Part shown: in pieces, positions 35,137-47,712 of the stretch
How positions within the stretch are numbered: position 1 is the stretch's first letter
Layout: each line of letters starts with the position of its first letter
From: Adineta steineri
Taxonomy: Eukaryota; Rotifera; Eurotatoria; Adinetida; Adinetidae
Direction of reading: 5' to 3'
NCBI GenBank assembly: GCA_905250115.1
Contig: CAJNOI010000184.1
Span: 62,001 to 126,000 of the forward strand
Length of the DNA: 64,000 bases
Notes under the pieces: generated by a model
The model's database searches: none
The model's input: only the letters and a program-made list of their open reading frames with translations
Told to the model about the DNA's origin: nothing
Translations under genes and position numbers: made by a program

Positions 35137-35645
35137 ATAACTTCTACATTAAACAATAATTTCTTTTGTTTTTAATCTAATTTTATAATTATATATAAAA
35201 ATAAAATGCTTTACCACCATTCACATTTCTACATATAGAATATTATGCAAAATTTTTTAATTTGATCAAAAAATAAGATTACGAAACACGCAAACGTAAA
35301 GTATCATCATATATATATTTATATGATATTCTCAATCGATTATAAACGATCAACCTTCGATAGATTTTTAACATAAAAAACCAAAAAAGACAATTCAAAT
35401 TCAATAAATGTTATTTCTATTTCTATATTTTATCAATCGTTACTATAAGATCAAGAGAGAGAGAAAAAGAATATATCAATATTAATTGAGTACTTACTGA
35501 TAGCTAATGATTTCGTGTCCTTGATAATCGAATGTGTCATCAAAGATACTTTAAATGATCATTTATTATTTTATATATCTAAATCAATATTTAATATGCA
35601 TTGAATATGAAAATCATTTACTTTATTTGTCATTTCTACATTTTA
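35137..35645. other. Spacer between the two small MGN genes
   Basis: About 500 nt of AT-rich sequence with polyadenylation-like signals at the left and an acceptor (ctacattttag) at its right end. No other feature seen. Confidence 0.5.
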
Positions 35646-35657
35646 GAGTCAGTAGAT

Positions 35658-35903
35658 ATGGGTAATCGTATATCTCAAAATAATCAACCTTCCTTACGTC
35701 ATTCATCGAATAAAAAAAATGATCAACAATATTCTAATCGAAATCATCATATGGATTCACATTATACAATAATAAATCAAATATTAAATCAACATTGTAA
35801 TCATTTCAATCTAAATACAAGCATAGAACAAGCAGCGATGAATATTCATAGAAATGCTTTAAATCTAGCGATGGAACATCATAAACAAATATCTAATATT
35901 TGA
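35658..35903 (+). CDS. Second small predicted N-myristoylated protein
   Basis: Single-exon frame of 81 aa. The start at 35658 lies 11 nt after an acceptor (ctacattttag), the same spacing as in the neighbouring small gene; the longer upstream reading crosses that acceptor. The N-terminus MGNRISQNNQ fits the N-myristoylation consensus (Gly2, Asn3, Ser6). The first 40 residues are Asn/Gln/His-rich and polar; the rest (HYTIINQILNQHCNHF and SIEQAAMNIHRNALNLAMEH) is likely two amphipathic helices. No known domain. It could be a lineage-specific paralogue of the 34864 gene, though similarity is confined to the start. Confidence 0.55.
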   Translation: MGNRISQNNQPSLRHSSNKKNDQQYSNRNHHMDSHYTIINQILNQHCNHFNLNTSIEQAAMNIHRNALNLAMEHHKQISNI

Positions 35904-36222
35904 AATAAAATAAATTTTTCTTTATAAAAGATAAATATAGAAAATTCTTGTAATTTTTACTTGTCTGTTTTTACTGAACATAAAGATATTCGAATATGTT
36001 CTGTTATACATCAGATGTGTTCCAAATAGAAAGAGAACAGAATGTTTGTTCTTTAATCTCTATTAATTTATTATACTTCAAAAGAAAATGACTTAATTAG
36101 AATTCTTTATACGATGCTATTAATCAGAACAGATAAATGAAAAGAAAATAATAGAATTTTTTCAAACTAGATATTAAGATGAAATTTTACTTGATTCAAA
36201 TCACACATCATATTTTATTAAT

Positions 36223-36901
36223 ATGGATTCATATTCACAATCATATCAATTCTATCCATCATCACCATCTATGTATTCTAATTTCAATACACCATCAAAT
36301 TCGTATTGTTCGTGTTGTTATTCACCAACTCCTTATTATTATCCGAATCATCATATGCCATCTACACTTCTATTTTCTCCACCAACATCTCCTTTTATTC
36401 CTCAAAATACCAAAGTAAGAATAAAAATCATCTTTTCTCAATGACTTATATTCTATCTTTTTAGATTTCTACTCCACCGATTACAATTGAATCTGTACGT
36501 ACTGAACAATCATCTTCAAAGATTACACGATTACAATATTCAAATAAAGATCGTTATATTTTAAATGAATTATTTAAACGAACACCGTATCCAAATGGTA
36601 TGATATTTTTTAATTATCCTTGAAATAATCATTATTAATATGTTTTTTTCTAGCTATTCAACGTGATGTCATTGCTCGACAACTTGGCATCACACAAGAA
36701 CAAATACGTATATGGTTTCAAAATCGTCGACGTCTACAAACACAACGTGATAGCGGCGAACGATTAGCAACATCAAATGAAATCTTAGCTCTTCAACAAG
36801 GAAAAACAAATGTAAATTCAACTGATTTAAAGAAACTACTCAATGATGTAACCAAATATAAAGATGCACCACCACGTCTTCGATTAGATGAATCTTCATA
36901 A
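36223..36901 (+). CDS. Divergent homeodomain transcription factor
   Basis: Three exons: 36223-36414, 36465-36597, 36654-36901; 190 aa. The N-terminus is Ser/Tyr/Pro-rich (a likely activation region with a CSCCYSP patch). The homeodomain spans about residues 80-142: YSNKDRYILNELFKRTPYPN (helix 1 and turn), RDVIARQLGITQEQ (helix 2) and IRIWFQNRRRLQTQR (helix 3) with the invariant W48, F49, N51 and R53 and Gln at position 50. An intron splits helix 1 from helix 2. The sequence is too divergent to place in a class by eye, though Q50 and TP-Y-N recall PRD-like/orphan types. An out-of-frame ATG at 36179 starts an overlapping frame that shows no features. Confidence 0.82.
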
Positions 36902-39766
36902 TTTTTTTTATAATTAATTTTTTTGTACACTTGTATTTCTTACAGTTAATAAAATATATTTAAAATAAAACTATTGATTTATATAATTCATCGAAATGAT
37001 TTGTAATCAAACGGTAACCTTCGAACATAAAAAAACAACAGTGAATGTCACCCACTTCTATTATTATCGATAAAATGTGAAAACAAATCGTTTTTTCTTT
37101 TTGAACTCTCGGTCTTATTCACACCTTTTTAACATATCATCAAGAGCATATCAAATCTATATTGAAAATGATAGACTTGTCGATTAAAGAAAAAACCTCA
37201 AAATATTTAACAATAATATATGCCTAAAGACAAACAAGCTCGATTACCTATTGAGCATATCACTTCGTTAAAAAAATAGTGAATGCACTAATGATCGTTC
37301 GACAGCAGGAGGTAAGTATTTGGCTGCCTTCTGTTTGACAGAGACTCCACTCCGTAGGGTATATTTAATTGTTGTTGACTCATCAACGCGTGCCAAGCCT
37401 ATTTAAATTCTTATCAGTACACTTGCGTAAGCATGAAAAGACATTCTTGGTTGTTCTTTTCTTTTAATTGAATATGAAAAAAAGAAACGAACTACTTTGT
37501 TGATTAATAGATTATTCGTTTTTCTTTTTTTGAATGTCGTCATTCATTTTTATTCTATGGGAATGTGAAAGATAATTATGAGCGAGCTTCTTAATCGAAC
37601 GAACGATGCCAATAATTCACGTGCCATTTACTTTATGTGCAAGAAAAACATACACATACACACACACTAGGATATAAACTATGCACGATTGTCAACGTGG
37701 AAACAGATGATTAGATCACCGGGATGTCAATCGCTTTATTTCACTCAATTTATTTATATTATGAATGTCCTCCTATATTTAACTCGTAGCTCGTGTCACC
37801 TTAAAAATAATTATTCCTATTGTTATTGTGGGAAAATTATGTTATTAAAATCGATATAGTGAACAACATTAAATTCTTTGATTTAATGAAGACAAGACAA
37901 AAAAAGATTTTGACACAGTTATGCTCTATAATTTTGCAAAGATGAGGATGCCGAACTCTTGACGTTGAAGAAAAACGGTGAGTAAGTGTGATAATTGCGG
38001 CTTGTTACATTTTATGAGTATATATTTATATAAAGATCAAAAAAGAATATATATATATTCAATTAAAATATGATGATTACGTTTAAAGAGAAGTTTTTTA
38101 TGATTCTTCATATCTTTGAACTTGAAGAAAAATAGATAAGCAAAAAAGAAGTTTTTCTTTCTCACTATTGAAATATTTGTTTCGTTATATTTTTTTTAAC
38201 GACAAGGTGTCATGTTCTATTGTCATCATACGGGTCTTCTCTCTTGACCGATGTCCAAAAAAATCGGTTAAATCACTTGAAATATATTCTGTTAATGTTA
38301 CGGATCATTTTCTGACGGCACGTAATCTCAAGGCGACAACTCAACGAATTAAAAAAATAGTGTGGATGAAAACATATTGTTGTTGTTTGATGATGAGAAG
38401 AGTTGGCACATGTAAAAGAAAAAGAAAAAATGACTGAACGTGATATTGTATACACTTCGAAAATAATCAAATGCACAAAGTTAGATTTTTGATTGAACTG
38501 TGTGAAATTTAAACTTATGCAACGAATGACACGTTATATATGAAAAAAAAGGAAAAAGATTTTTTTTTGACCGTTAAAAAATAACTTTATTCGAGTTTTG
38601 TTATGTTTTTATTTTAATTTCAAAACAAAAATGATGAATGATTATGACAAGCAATTCATCATTTTTTCTTCTTCTCTTTCTATAGATCTATTTTGGCATT
38701 TTCAATGAGCCTATCGCGTAATTTTTATATACGCGTGCTGCATACTATAGCTCGATTAGCATGTCTATCAATATATCTATGTACTTGTTTGAAGTGGATA
38801 ATATTTTTGTTATTGTTAGTTTTTGGTTTATTCATCATCATTAACAATCTATTTACTATTATTGATTTTTTCTTCTTCTCTCTCTTGAGAATAGCTATAT
38901 CTTTGAAGTAATACGTGTATGAGATTTTAATTTATTATTTTTCTTATGATTTCAAACGATTAAATTCAATCGATATTAAATTTAGAAATGAACTTATTTA
39001 GTAGACAAAACAAAACAATTTCATATAGAGAGAGAGACAGGGATCAAACAGTGATAACTAATTAACGATGATCATTATCAACTATAGTCTCAAGTGTATA
39101 TGTCTTGCAGATAGATGTAAATGATAACGACTAAGTTAACACCTCACTATCAATCTGTAGGAGATTAATTTGTTATATAATAATGAATTATTGATTGAAA
39201 ATAACACGTATAAAAAAACAAAGAAAATCAATATACGCTACTTTTTTATACAATAACTTATCAGTCAATTATAAATGACTAAACTTTTATTAATATATTA
39301 TTAAATGATATCCATAAAAAAGATCGTTTTATTCCCAGTGTGGTATGATACACATTTTCTTTTCTTTCTTTCTCCATCTGGCGATACATTGTAGGCTATT
39401 TTTAGATATCTGATGACTCATAATATTTATTCTCACTATTATAACTTGTAAATTTATCATGAAATCTCTTTGATTAACTATGTCATAAATTAAATTGATG
39501 ATAATGTAAAACTAACCAGTAATCATTTTTGTTGTTCATGAGATAACATCATTGAAATTCACTTTTGTTAATCGAAAATTGACTCATTATAGTTTTAAAA
39601 CGTTTATTTATGATGAAATTTCAGTGACTATTAGGTATATTTGCCATGTCATCTTACATTCGCAATAAGCGTCATACTGGGAAAAAACCCAAGTTCATAT
39701 ATTAGCAATAAAAAGTGTCATCAAATAGAGTATTTCAATGTCCAATAATAATTTTAAGAAGAAGGT
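36902..39766. other. Large intergenic region, no gene seen
   Basis: About 2.9 kb of AT-rich sequence with simple tracts (for example alternating TA near 38049-38062). Open frames at 38168-38437, 38273-38476 and 38693-38911 lack family features. It could house regulatory sequence for the homeobox gene. Confidence 0.5.
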
Positions 39767-41062
39767 ATGACACATTTACTTATTCTTTACAATAAATATA
39801 TGACTGGAGATTTTCCCAGTGGAAGTACTATATATTTCGCTGAATGGATTCCAGTATCTCTCACTTACAACTATCAAACAACAATAATGTTCTCAACCGT
39901 TTTACTCTCCGGTCTTAGTATTATAGGTGCTATAATCTATTTTATTCGGTATAAATACAAAAAACAATTAAATATAATCACAAGTGCTGATCAGGCACGC
40001 GAAATACTGAAATCTGATCAGTATGTTCGACATATATCAAATGCTTGGCTAATAAATACACTATCAATTGTAAATCCATTTACTATTCATGATAAATCAT
40101 TGTTAAAAACATTTAAGAATAGAGTTATATTAATATTAGCAAACTGGTATAAGGAAGATAAGTATGAAGAACTTGTTTTCGTAATTGGAAAACGAATAGA
40201 TTACCATATACCATTATTACAATTAAATAATAGAAAACTTTGTTTATCAAAATTGGTCAAACAAGTCACATTAGATTCATTTCTTACGGGCGTTCTCAAT
40301 GTCAATGCCAATGATGATTTGCTTACAGAATTACCTGATTTAATTATTCATTTATGGAAAAATCGTGATGATAAAAAAGCTCAAACTCGTTTAAAAGAAC
40401 TATTTGTAAATAATAATGATCAATTTACTCAGTCTGAAATTTGGCAACAAATTCAAACAATATTATCTAATCATTCAAGTGCCATTTCAAACATGGGAAT
40501 CAATGATTTTGATGAAAAAATTTCCAACCCATTGAATATTATTGTTCCAGGTTGGGAAACAATGTGGCGAGTAGTATTCTATTCATTACTCGAATTACTT
40601 CGACATCCAAAATTATTAGAAGAACTATCATTACAATTAAATGATCAATCAAAATCACCTCAAAATTGTCTCTTACTAGAATGTATTATAAAAGAAACAT
40701 TAAGATTATATCCACCAACGAAAAATATCTATCGCACACATATACAAACTGGCGAAGAAGTACGCATTGATATACAACATATCCATCATAATAAAAGTGC
40801 ATGGGGATCTGATGCATGTACTTTTCGACCTGATCGTTTTCAAGAAAAGTTAACTGATGAACAACAAAAACATTATTTACCATTCTCAATTTCTTGTCCA
40901 GCTCGACATAAATTTGCTTATATATTTGCTGGTGCTATAATAACTGAAATTATCAAACATTGTCCAACGTTCACTATTGCTGAAGAATCGATATTACCAT
41001 CAACTGATAAACTATTAGATGTAACCCGTAATTCATATAATGATTTACTGATACTTGTATAA
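39767..41062 (+). CDS. Divergent cytochrome P450-like protein, single exon
   Basis: Uninterrupted frame of 431 aa. A membrane anchor (FSTVLLSGLSIIGAIIYFIR) lies at about 42-61, so an alternative start is Met41. P450 landmarks: I-helix PGWETMW (about 261-267), K-helix ExxR in KETLRLYPP (E310, R313), and FRPDRF before the heme loop. The heme region reads PFSISCPARHKFA with Cys377. The canonical loop has F-x-x-G-x-R-x-C-x-G; here the Cys sits about three residues too close to the PF and the Gly/Arg are missing. Family membership is likely but monooxygenase activity is doubtful. Intronless in a neighbourhood of intron-rich genes. Convergent with the CFAP210-like gene, 89 nt apart. Confidence 0.72.
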   Translation: MTHLLILYNKYMTGDFPSGSTIYFAEWIPVSLTYNYQTTIMFSTVLLSGLSIIGAIIYFIRYKYKKQLNIITSADQAREILKSDQYVRHISNAWLINTLSIVNPFTIHDKSLLKTFKNRVILILANWYKEDKYEELVFVIGKRIDYHIPLLQLNNRKLCLSKLVKQVTLDSFLTGVLNVNANDDLLTELPDLIIHLWKNRDDKKAQTRLKELFVNNNDQFTQSEIWQQIQTILSNHSSAISNMGINDFDEKISNPLNIIVPGWETMWRVVFYSLLELLRHPKLLEELSLQLNDQSKSPQNCLLLECIIKETLRLYPPTKNIYRTHIQTGEEVRIDIQHIHHNKSAWGSDACTFRPDRFQEKLTDEQQKHYLPFSISCPARHKFAYIFAGAIITEIIKHCPTFTIAEESILPSTDKLLDVTRNSYNDLLILV

Positions 41063-41151
41063 TTAGTGTATTTATTTTCTTTTTGTAAATTTTATATGCA
41101 TAAGGCTGATTTAGAAAAATAAAGAATACAAAAAAAAGAAGTCTTTTATTA

Positions 41152-43676
41152 TCATTTATTTTTTTGTGGTATTTCCCATTGAAAGCCCAAATGTTTCTTT
41201 GTTTCATCTACTGATACTTTCTCTTGACTACCAGGCTTTTTCTCTTCTTGTTCCTTGCGTGGCGTTCCAGTTTTTTTATAACCTTGACCAAACTCATCAA
41301 ATCGTTTCATTTCATCAGCAACAGTCTAAAATAAATTTTTTAAGAAATTTAAATAATAAAAAGTATTGAAAACATACTCGTTGCAATGGAAAGATATTAC
41401 GACCATTTTCTTCGAGATATGACATAACACGTCCTGTATATTCTTGATATTGTTGTCTTTCATTTTCATTCACTTGTTTCTCGAATTGCATTTCATCTAA
41501 TTCACTTGCTTTTAGATTACGTTCACGATCTTTTCGTTCTTGCTACAAATCAAATAAAAATATAGATATCATATCCCGTGAATACTACAAAGACAAAACT
41601 TCAGTCACATATTGAATGTGGTTTCCTATTCTTCGTTTATGACTGGAACAGGAATTACTCGTGAAATGTTTCGCATAATAACGCAGTAATTATTACATCG
41701 ATTATATAATTCTTTAGTTCATTAAGCAACAATTATGAACGCTGATTATATTGTATGGGAGTACAAGATATTCTCATATATGAAATAATTTCTATGTTCA
41801 TTTAGGATGTATCTAAATATCACATGATCTCTATAAACTCTACGATTATATTATTTATATGAAGGGTAGTTTGATAGATTTATCTTATAAGTCATATAAC
41901 TTACAGCTTGTTTTGATTGAAAGTGAGATACTGCATGAGTATATTCACCACGTTCTCTTTGTTTTTCATGTTGATATAAAAGAAATAATCGATCCGTTTC
42001 AGCTTTACGTTTACGTAATTCAGCATCTTCACGTTCTTCCATTTGACGTTCACTTTGATGTCGTTTTAACTAATAATAAATTGATTTTATAATTTAAAAT
42101 AAGAAACAAAGTTTATTATACTGTTTGTAATCGATGCTTATCAATAGATTTTAACATTTGTTGTCTTTTATCGTATTTTTCTTGCTGTTCACGATATTCT
42201 TTAGCTGCTTTTTCAGTCTCAGCGCGAAAAATCTTTGCATCATCATCAGCTTCACCTCGTTTCTGTAATGAACCTAAATAACCAAGTAATCCATCTCGAG
42301 CTTCTTGTTTTTCCCTATACAAATCAGAATAATCAATTATCATAATTTAATACTATATTTATTACTGATTAGCTTGTAATTCTTTTTCACGTCTTAATCG
42401 AGCAATTCTTTTCTTAACTTCAGCATACACACGAATATCTTCATCTTCTTCCTATAATAATAACATATAAAATTAATTAAAAAAATTAATATTTTTAATT
42501 TACTTCATCCATTTGTTCTTCGATTTGTTTAATTCTTTGTTTTTGTTCGATTGATTTATCATACATTTGTTTAACCTCTTGTTTTTTTAATGCTTTCAAA
42601 CGTTCTAATTCCATATGATCAGCAAGAGATTTCTCAGCTAAACGTTTATATTCATCTCCTTCTTGTTGATCTAATTGTTTCTCTTGAACATATCGACTTT
42701 TACGTCGATTAATTCTTTAAAAAAAATACAATTATATTGAAAAAAAAGAAGTAACTATAAACTAACTGTGTCAATTGAAATTGAGCTAAATCCGCTCGTT
42801 CCCTAGAAGAAGAAAAAAGACGTTTTATATTTTGAAGAAAAATTAATTTACTTCGCTTTTTTCTCTTTCTTTTCTTTTTCCGCTTTATCGAATTCATGTA
42901 AAGTTTCTTGATCACGTCGTAACTCATCATTATCACTTGCAAGACGCATTTCTTCAATACGTGTTTTCATTTCAATTTGTAACTCACGTTCTTTAAGTAC
43001 TTCAGTTAATAAAAGAGAACTCTGTAAGAAAACAAAATGAAAATCAACTAAAAAAAAGATAAAAAAGATTACATGAAATGTTTTAACACGATCTGTTTCA
43101 TAATATCGCTCTTGTTTCGCTTTATCAATATATTCACGTCGACGTTCAGCGGCTAATTTTTCCTCTTCAAGATCTAATACTTTTTTTCTTTCTTCTGCTT
43201 CTTTATCACGAAGTTTTTTCATTTGAAGTTTACGTTCTCGATCACCCTTTCAAAATAAAATAAAATCTCTAAGTATTTTTTTATGTTAATCTTGTATTTA
43301 CAGCTATTGTATTTGGCCAATTTTTGGTTAATTGCATTGAACGTTGAAGTAAATCATTTTTTCTTTCCATCTCTTGTTTAATAGAATCTTTATCACGTTG
43401 ACGACGTTCTAAATTATCATAGATTCGAGTTAAATCACCTTTTGTTAATATACACATTTGATTAAGATTTGCTGAATTTGCTAATTGATGTTGCTCTGAA
43501 CGATGATCTGGTGGACATGACACTAGAATTGATTAAAAGAAGAATAATGATTTTATACAAATTAACAAAAAAAGAGATTATAAACCAGATTGACTATGTC
43601 GTAATATTTTTCTTGACGCAAATTGAGCACTAACATCAGGTTTAGTTGAAGGTACAGGTAAAATTTTGATTACCAT
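41152..43676 (-). CDS. CFAP210: CFAP210 (CCDC173)-like axonemal coiled-coil protein
   Basis: Eleven exons: 43676-43586, 43522-43302, 43246-43073, 43021-42852, 42802-42767, 42714-42504, 42451-42366, 42314-42122, 42069-41905, 41542-41378, 41325-41152; 561 aa (human about 552). Nearly all helix of the trichohyalin/plectin-homology type, rich in Glu/Lys/Arg/Gln. The blocks LTKNWPNTIAG, ETDRVKTFHSSLLLTEVLKE and QIEMK match CFAP210 as I recall it. Predicted microtubule inner protein of ciliary doublets. Two introns use AAG acceptors. A 362-nt intron separates exons 9 and 10. CFAP45, CFAP53 and MNS1 share the general composition and are the alternatives. Confidence 0.72.
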
Positions 43677-45561
43677 AATTGAAACCTTAGATGAATATAA
43701 CTATGTATTTTTAGCTAAAAATATTTGTTGTGAAAAACATCAGAAATCGCCATTTTTTTTGTTTTTGCATTGGATAACTAAGCAACGTTAAGTAGATTCA
43801 TTAAGTCGTTGAACAATGATGAATGATTTTCAAAAAACCTTTGCTATGTAGTATTGAAAGCATTACAAGAGCTATGATAGTGTTTGATCATTGTTTCATA
43901 TGATATTTCGTTATATGTATACATCTAGCGTCCTCTTTCAAATTTTGACATCGAGTACTTCGGAAAATATGATTCAATCAAGATGAAAACAAGTTGGAAG
44001 TTAATGAAATCATATTTCAAATGGCATAAGTGATAAACCTATTATATATTATTGACAATCAAACAGTTCTATCTATAGAAATATGTACTCACTATATAGC
44101 TCTAAGGCATTTTAGACAATTGAATTGTTATATTATCACATTTCTTTTTAGGATTCAAAAATATTTATATATATGTATCATTGTCTATTGTATGTGTGCA
44201 TGTTTAAGTTCGAAAATAAACTTTTTTTAGAAAAGTTGCATGCTAAGAAATAATTGAGCAAACAATTGTAAAAATGACATGCTTGGCAATAGAAAAGAAT
44301 TTTTCTTCTCGGCATCCGTTTTTATTATTTATAAGGCAACATATATTCCAGACAAAATAAGCTTCGTGTTTGAAAGGTAAATAACTTTTATTTTGATACA
44401 ATATAGAAGAATCGATGGTAAAAACAAACCGGTATGTCTACAGTTGATGTAACGAATCTTTGAAGTTTAAAGAGTGTATGAAGAATCGTCTATTATTAAT
44501 CTTCCGCTAACAATAGTTTTCAGCATGAACTAAAATAAGCGCAGACTCATTACTTCAATAGTTCTTAAGTTATTTTTAGATTGATAGATAACAGAAGTGG
44601 TGTTTATACGATTACATATTTCAAAAACTGTATTATAATGTCAAAGTAATTATTGTAAGTTCCGTCTCTAGAGATAGTTGACATTTTATTACGTTAAAAG
44701 ATTTTGAGAATAATTATTCCTGTGACTAAGTTTAAAAGATAGAAGAATGAATGAATTCATACTTTTTTTTTGAAACTTATTTTAGACTACTTCGTCAGTT
44801 ATATTCTTAATGGACACAGTCACAAGATTACAATCAATTCCATTGTTGTTCTTTATACAACTGATATATTCATGGATTTTGACCAATGTATGTATTTCAT
44901 CCTCGATATAAATAACGAGATCTTTAACGATTTATTCAATATTTACTGAATATAATATTTTTTTGCCACAAAGAAAACTACAAACACAACGAGCTTTTGA
45001 ATAGTTAAACAACACTAGATGTTTTTTTTTGTAGAAACTTCTTTTATTTGTGAAGCACGTGAAGAAGCCATATAAATGAATGCGATCAAAATTTTACTTG
45101 AAAGAAAAATAGGTCATTGAATCAAAATATAAACTAAGAATATTTCAATCTTATTATCATATGTATTTAATAGTACAAGCATTCGTACTTTTTTTTACTT
45201 CAATACTTAATTAAGTTTTTAACTCTATAGAAAAAAATCTTCTTGTTTGAAATTAAATTTGATTATATTGATAGATAGCGTCCTCTTCATTATATAGATT
45301 TGTTATAATATTTTTTCTTATTAAAATACAATTTAATTTATTATCAAAATATTTCAAATAAATCTTTCGTCTTTTATATTATTGACTATTTCTATCGATA
45401 AACAGATGACACTAGTTGTAGTTAACTGCTAATCATTGGCTTCTTCTCATTACGGTAAATAAATTTTGTTTGTTGTTAAATGAGCTGCATTTTATCCATT
45501 ATTGTTTGTCTCAAACTTAAATGTAATTTTTAAATTCTATACTTGTCATTTCTTGTTTTAG
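43677..45561. other. Divergent intergenic region, no gene seen
   Basis: About 1.9 kb between the 5' ends of the CFAP210-like gene and DNAJC8. AT-rich; the open frame at 44030-44230 lacks family features. Promoters of both genes are presumably at the ends. Confidence 0.5.
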
Positions 45562-45592
45562 AACTATTGTCGTGGAAAATAAGAAATTACTG

Positions 45593-47712
45593 ATGGCTTC
45601 ACCTACTCAGGAAACCATCAAAAATGAGCCATCTTTACCTAGTTCATCAAATTCTGAACAGTCCACAACAAATACAACTATAAAAAAAGAACTTAGCAAT
45701 TCTATAATAAAACCAGAAGATGAAACATTTGAACAATTTTATTCCGAAGTAATCGATTCATAATATGAATTATTATTAAATATATATATATATATTTCTC
45801 AAATTTGTATAGGTCAAAGCAATAGAAAAACGTGATTCAGTTTTAACACCAGAACAACAAATTAATCGACTTCTACGTCCCGGTGCCACATATTTTAATC
45901 TTAATCCATTTGAAGTATGAAAAAAAATCATTTTATTGACATTTAGAATATAATTTCATTTTTTATTTATCAGGTACTTCAAATCGATCCAGCAACACCA
46001 TTTGAAGAACTTGCGAAACATTATCGAAAGGTAGGAAAAAAACTTTTCTTCTATTATTTATTCTTAGTTATTATTTAGTTATCAATGCTTGTTCATCCAG
46101 ATAAAAATCCTACAATGACTGATCGTGCATCACTTGCTTTTGAAGGTATGTGTATTTAAATTTTAAAATAAGTTTAACAGTCTAGACATTATCCTATACA
46201 AGGACATTTTCAATGTCATTTAAGCAATGATGTTTTCGTAAAATTTAAAATATTATCTGATTTTTATTCATTAAATTAATAGTCTCTTTTCTGAAAATAT
46301 TCAAATAATATCTAATCAGATCGAACTCATTCCATCGGATCTGATAAAAATTGTCGGCATCCTTGGCATTCGGTTCTAACAGGAAGTAATCGGATGTTGT
46401 AATAATCACGACCCTATGGGAACGCCCAAAAAATCTGGCACTTGCCGACATCCGGCAACTTCCTATCGGAATTTAATATCAAGGATACCAACAATTTCCA
46501 TCGGGTTATTCGGTCTAAATGCCTTATGGCATTGTATTAAATTCAATTGATTAATATTAGCTAAGATTCAATTAACACTTCGATGCTATTTAATAATATA
46601 AATATTAAATTATATGATTGTAATCTTCCCTTCCAGTAATAATCGAACTTAGCAGTTTAATATAGCTCATTATAAAAAATCCAATATCTAGAAGAATGAC
46701 TATTCAGAACTTCTATTTTTATCTTTTATTAATATATTGACAATTTCTCAAAAGCATTTCATCGCTTTATTTTCTATTAGAAATAAGGAAATCAAAAAAA
46801 ATCATATTTCATCTAATTAAATATTTAACTTGTAATATATATATTTATTTAGCAATTAACAAAGCATATAAAATTCTTGAAGATGAAAAAGAACGTAAAA
46901 AATGCCTTGAAGTTGTCGAAGAAGCTCGAGAACGTGTGGACAAAATGGTAAGTTTAAATTCACCTAATTTTGATAGTTTTTCGTTTCCCTCTCTTTCTCT
47001 GGTATTTTATCAAAAAAAAAAAAAAACATTGTTTTTTCTTTCTTCTTCATTAAATCAGAGAGACTAAGAAATAAAATCGCCAGAGCGATAGGTCCTGTTT
47101 TGCCCTCCTTCTAGTGTGCATTCTACAACGAACTGTTTTCTTCAATCATTCAGCAAATCGGGTGAGTTACAAAATTTCTTTTTAATTATTATTATTTTTT
47201 CATATTTTAATCGATTTGAATATTCTTTGTGTTTTTTCTATATATATTTAGATTCAAGAAAAACGAGCTAAATATAAAAATCAGCCAATAGAAGAAGATA
47301 CTCCTGATGGAGTAAGAATATCTTTTCTTTTTTTTCGAATATCAATTTAAATTTATTTTAGCTTAAAAAAGCTCTTTGGTCGGTGACATGTAAATTATTT
47401 GCAGATATTGAACGATTGCGTGTTCGAGAAGAATCAAATAAAGCGGAAGAACGAAAACGTAAAGCTGAAGAAACAACTGATCGTGAAGAAAGAACGAAAT
47501 TACGTAAAGAATGGGATAAAAATTATGAAGTAGGACTAAATTTATAATTAAAATTAATCCTCTTCCTTTTTTTTCGGTTTGTTTAGGAAAGTCGTGAAAC
47601 ACGTGTGAATAGTTGGAAATCATTTCAAACAGTTGCTAAAGCAAAAGATCCAGTTAAAGGCAAAGGACCTGCTCTATTCAAACCACCCAAATATAAACCA
47701 GAAGGTCGATAA
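45593..47712 (+). CDS. DNAJC8: DNAJC8, J-domain splicing-associated protein
   Basis: Eight exons: 45593-45748, 45813-45914, 45974-46030, 46079-46145, 46853-46947, 47252-47311, 47362-47529, 47587-47712; 276 aa (human 253). A Ser/Glu-rich N-terminus precedes EQFYSEVKAIEKRDSVL and the J domain, with FNLNPFEVLQIDP and the HPDK motif (MLVHPDKNP). The C-terminal half is a charged helix ending SWKSFQTVAKAK...FKPPKYKPEGR, as in DNAJC8 (SPF31), a nuclear Hsp70 co-chaperone linked to SRPK1 and pre-mRNA splicing. Intron 4 (46146-46852, 707 nt) contains a foreign-looking, less AT-rich insert. The start is 31 nt after an acceptor at 45561. Confidence 0.95.
46310..46520. mobile_element. Candidate small insertion with inverted repeats in DNAJC8 intron 4
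   Basis: A less AT-rich segment inside a 707-nt intron where 50-60 nt is normal. aggaagtaatcggatgttg (about 46381) is mirrored by gacatccggcaacttcct (about 46451-46468), forming a stem. Related words (tcggcatccttggcattcgg, cttgccgacatccggcaa) recur. Looks like a MITE-like or foldback fragment; no target duplication was identified. Confidence 0.4.

Noticed and set aside
36179..36418. Upstream overlapping ATG frame at the homeobox gene
   Set aside because: His/Ile-rich translation in a different frame from the homeodomain; at most an upstream ORF.
37296..37352. Possible hairpin (acagcaggagg ... gctgccttctgt) resembling a microRNA precursor
   Set aside because: The stem has several mismatches and no flanking support; too weak to call without small-RNA data.
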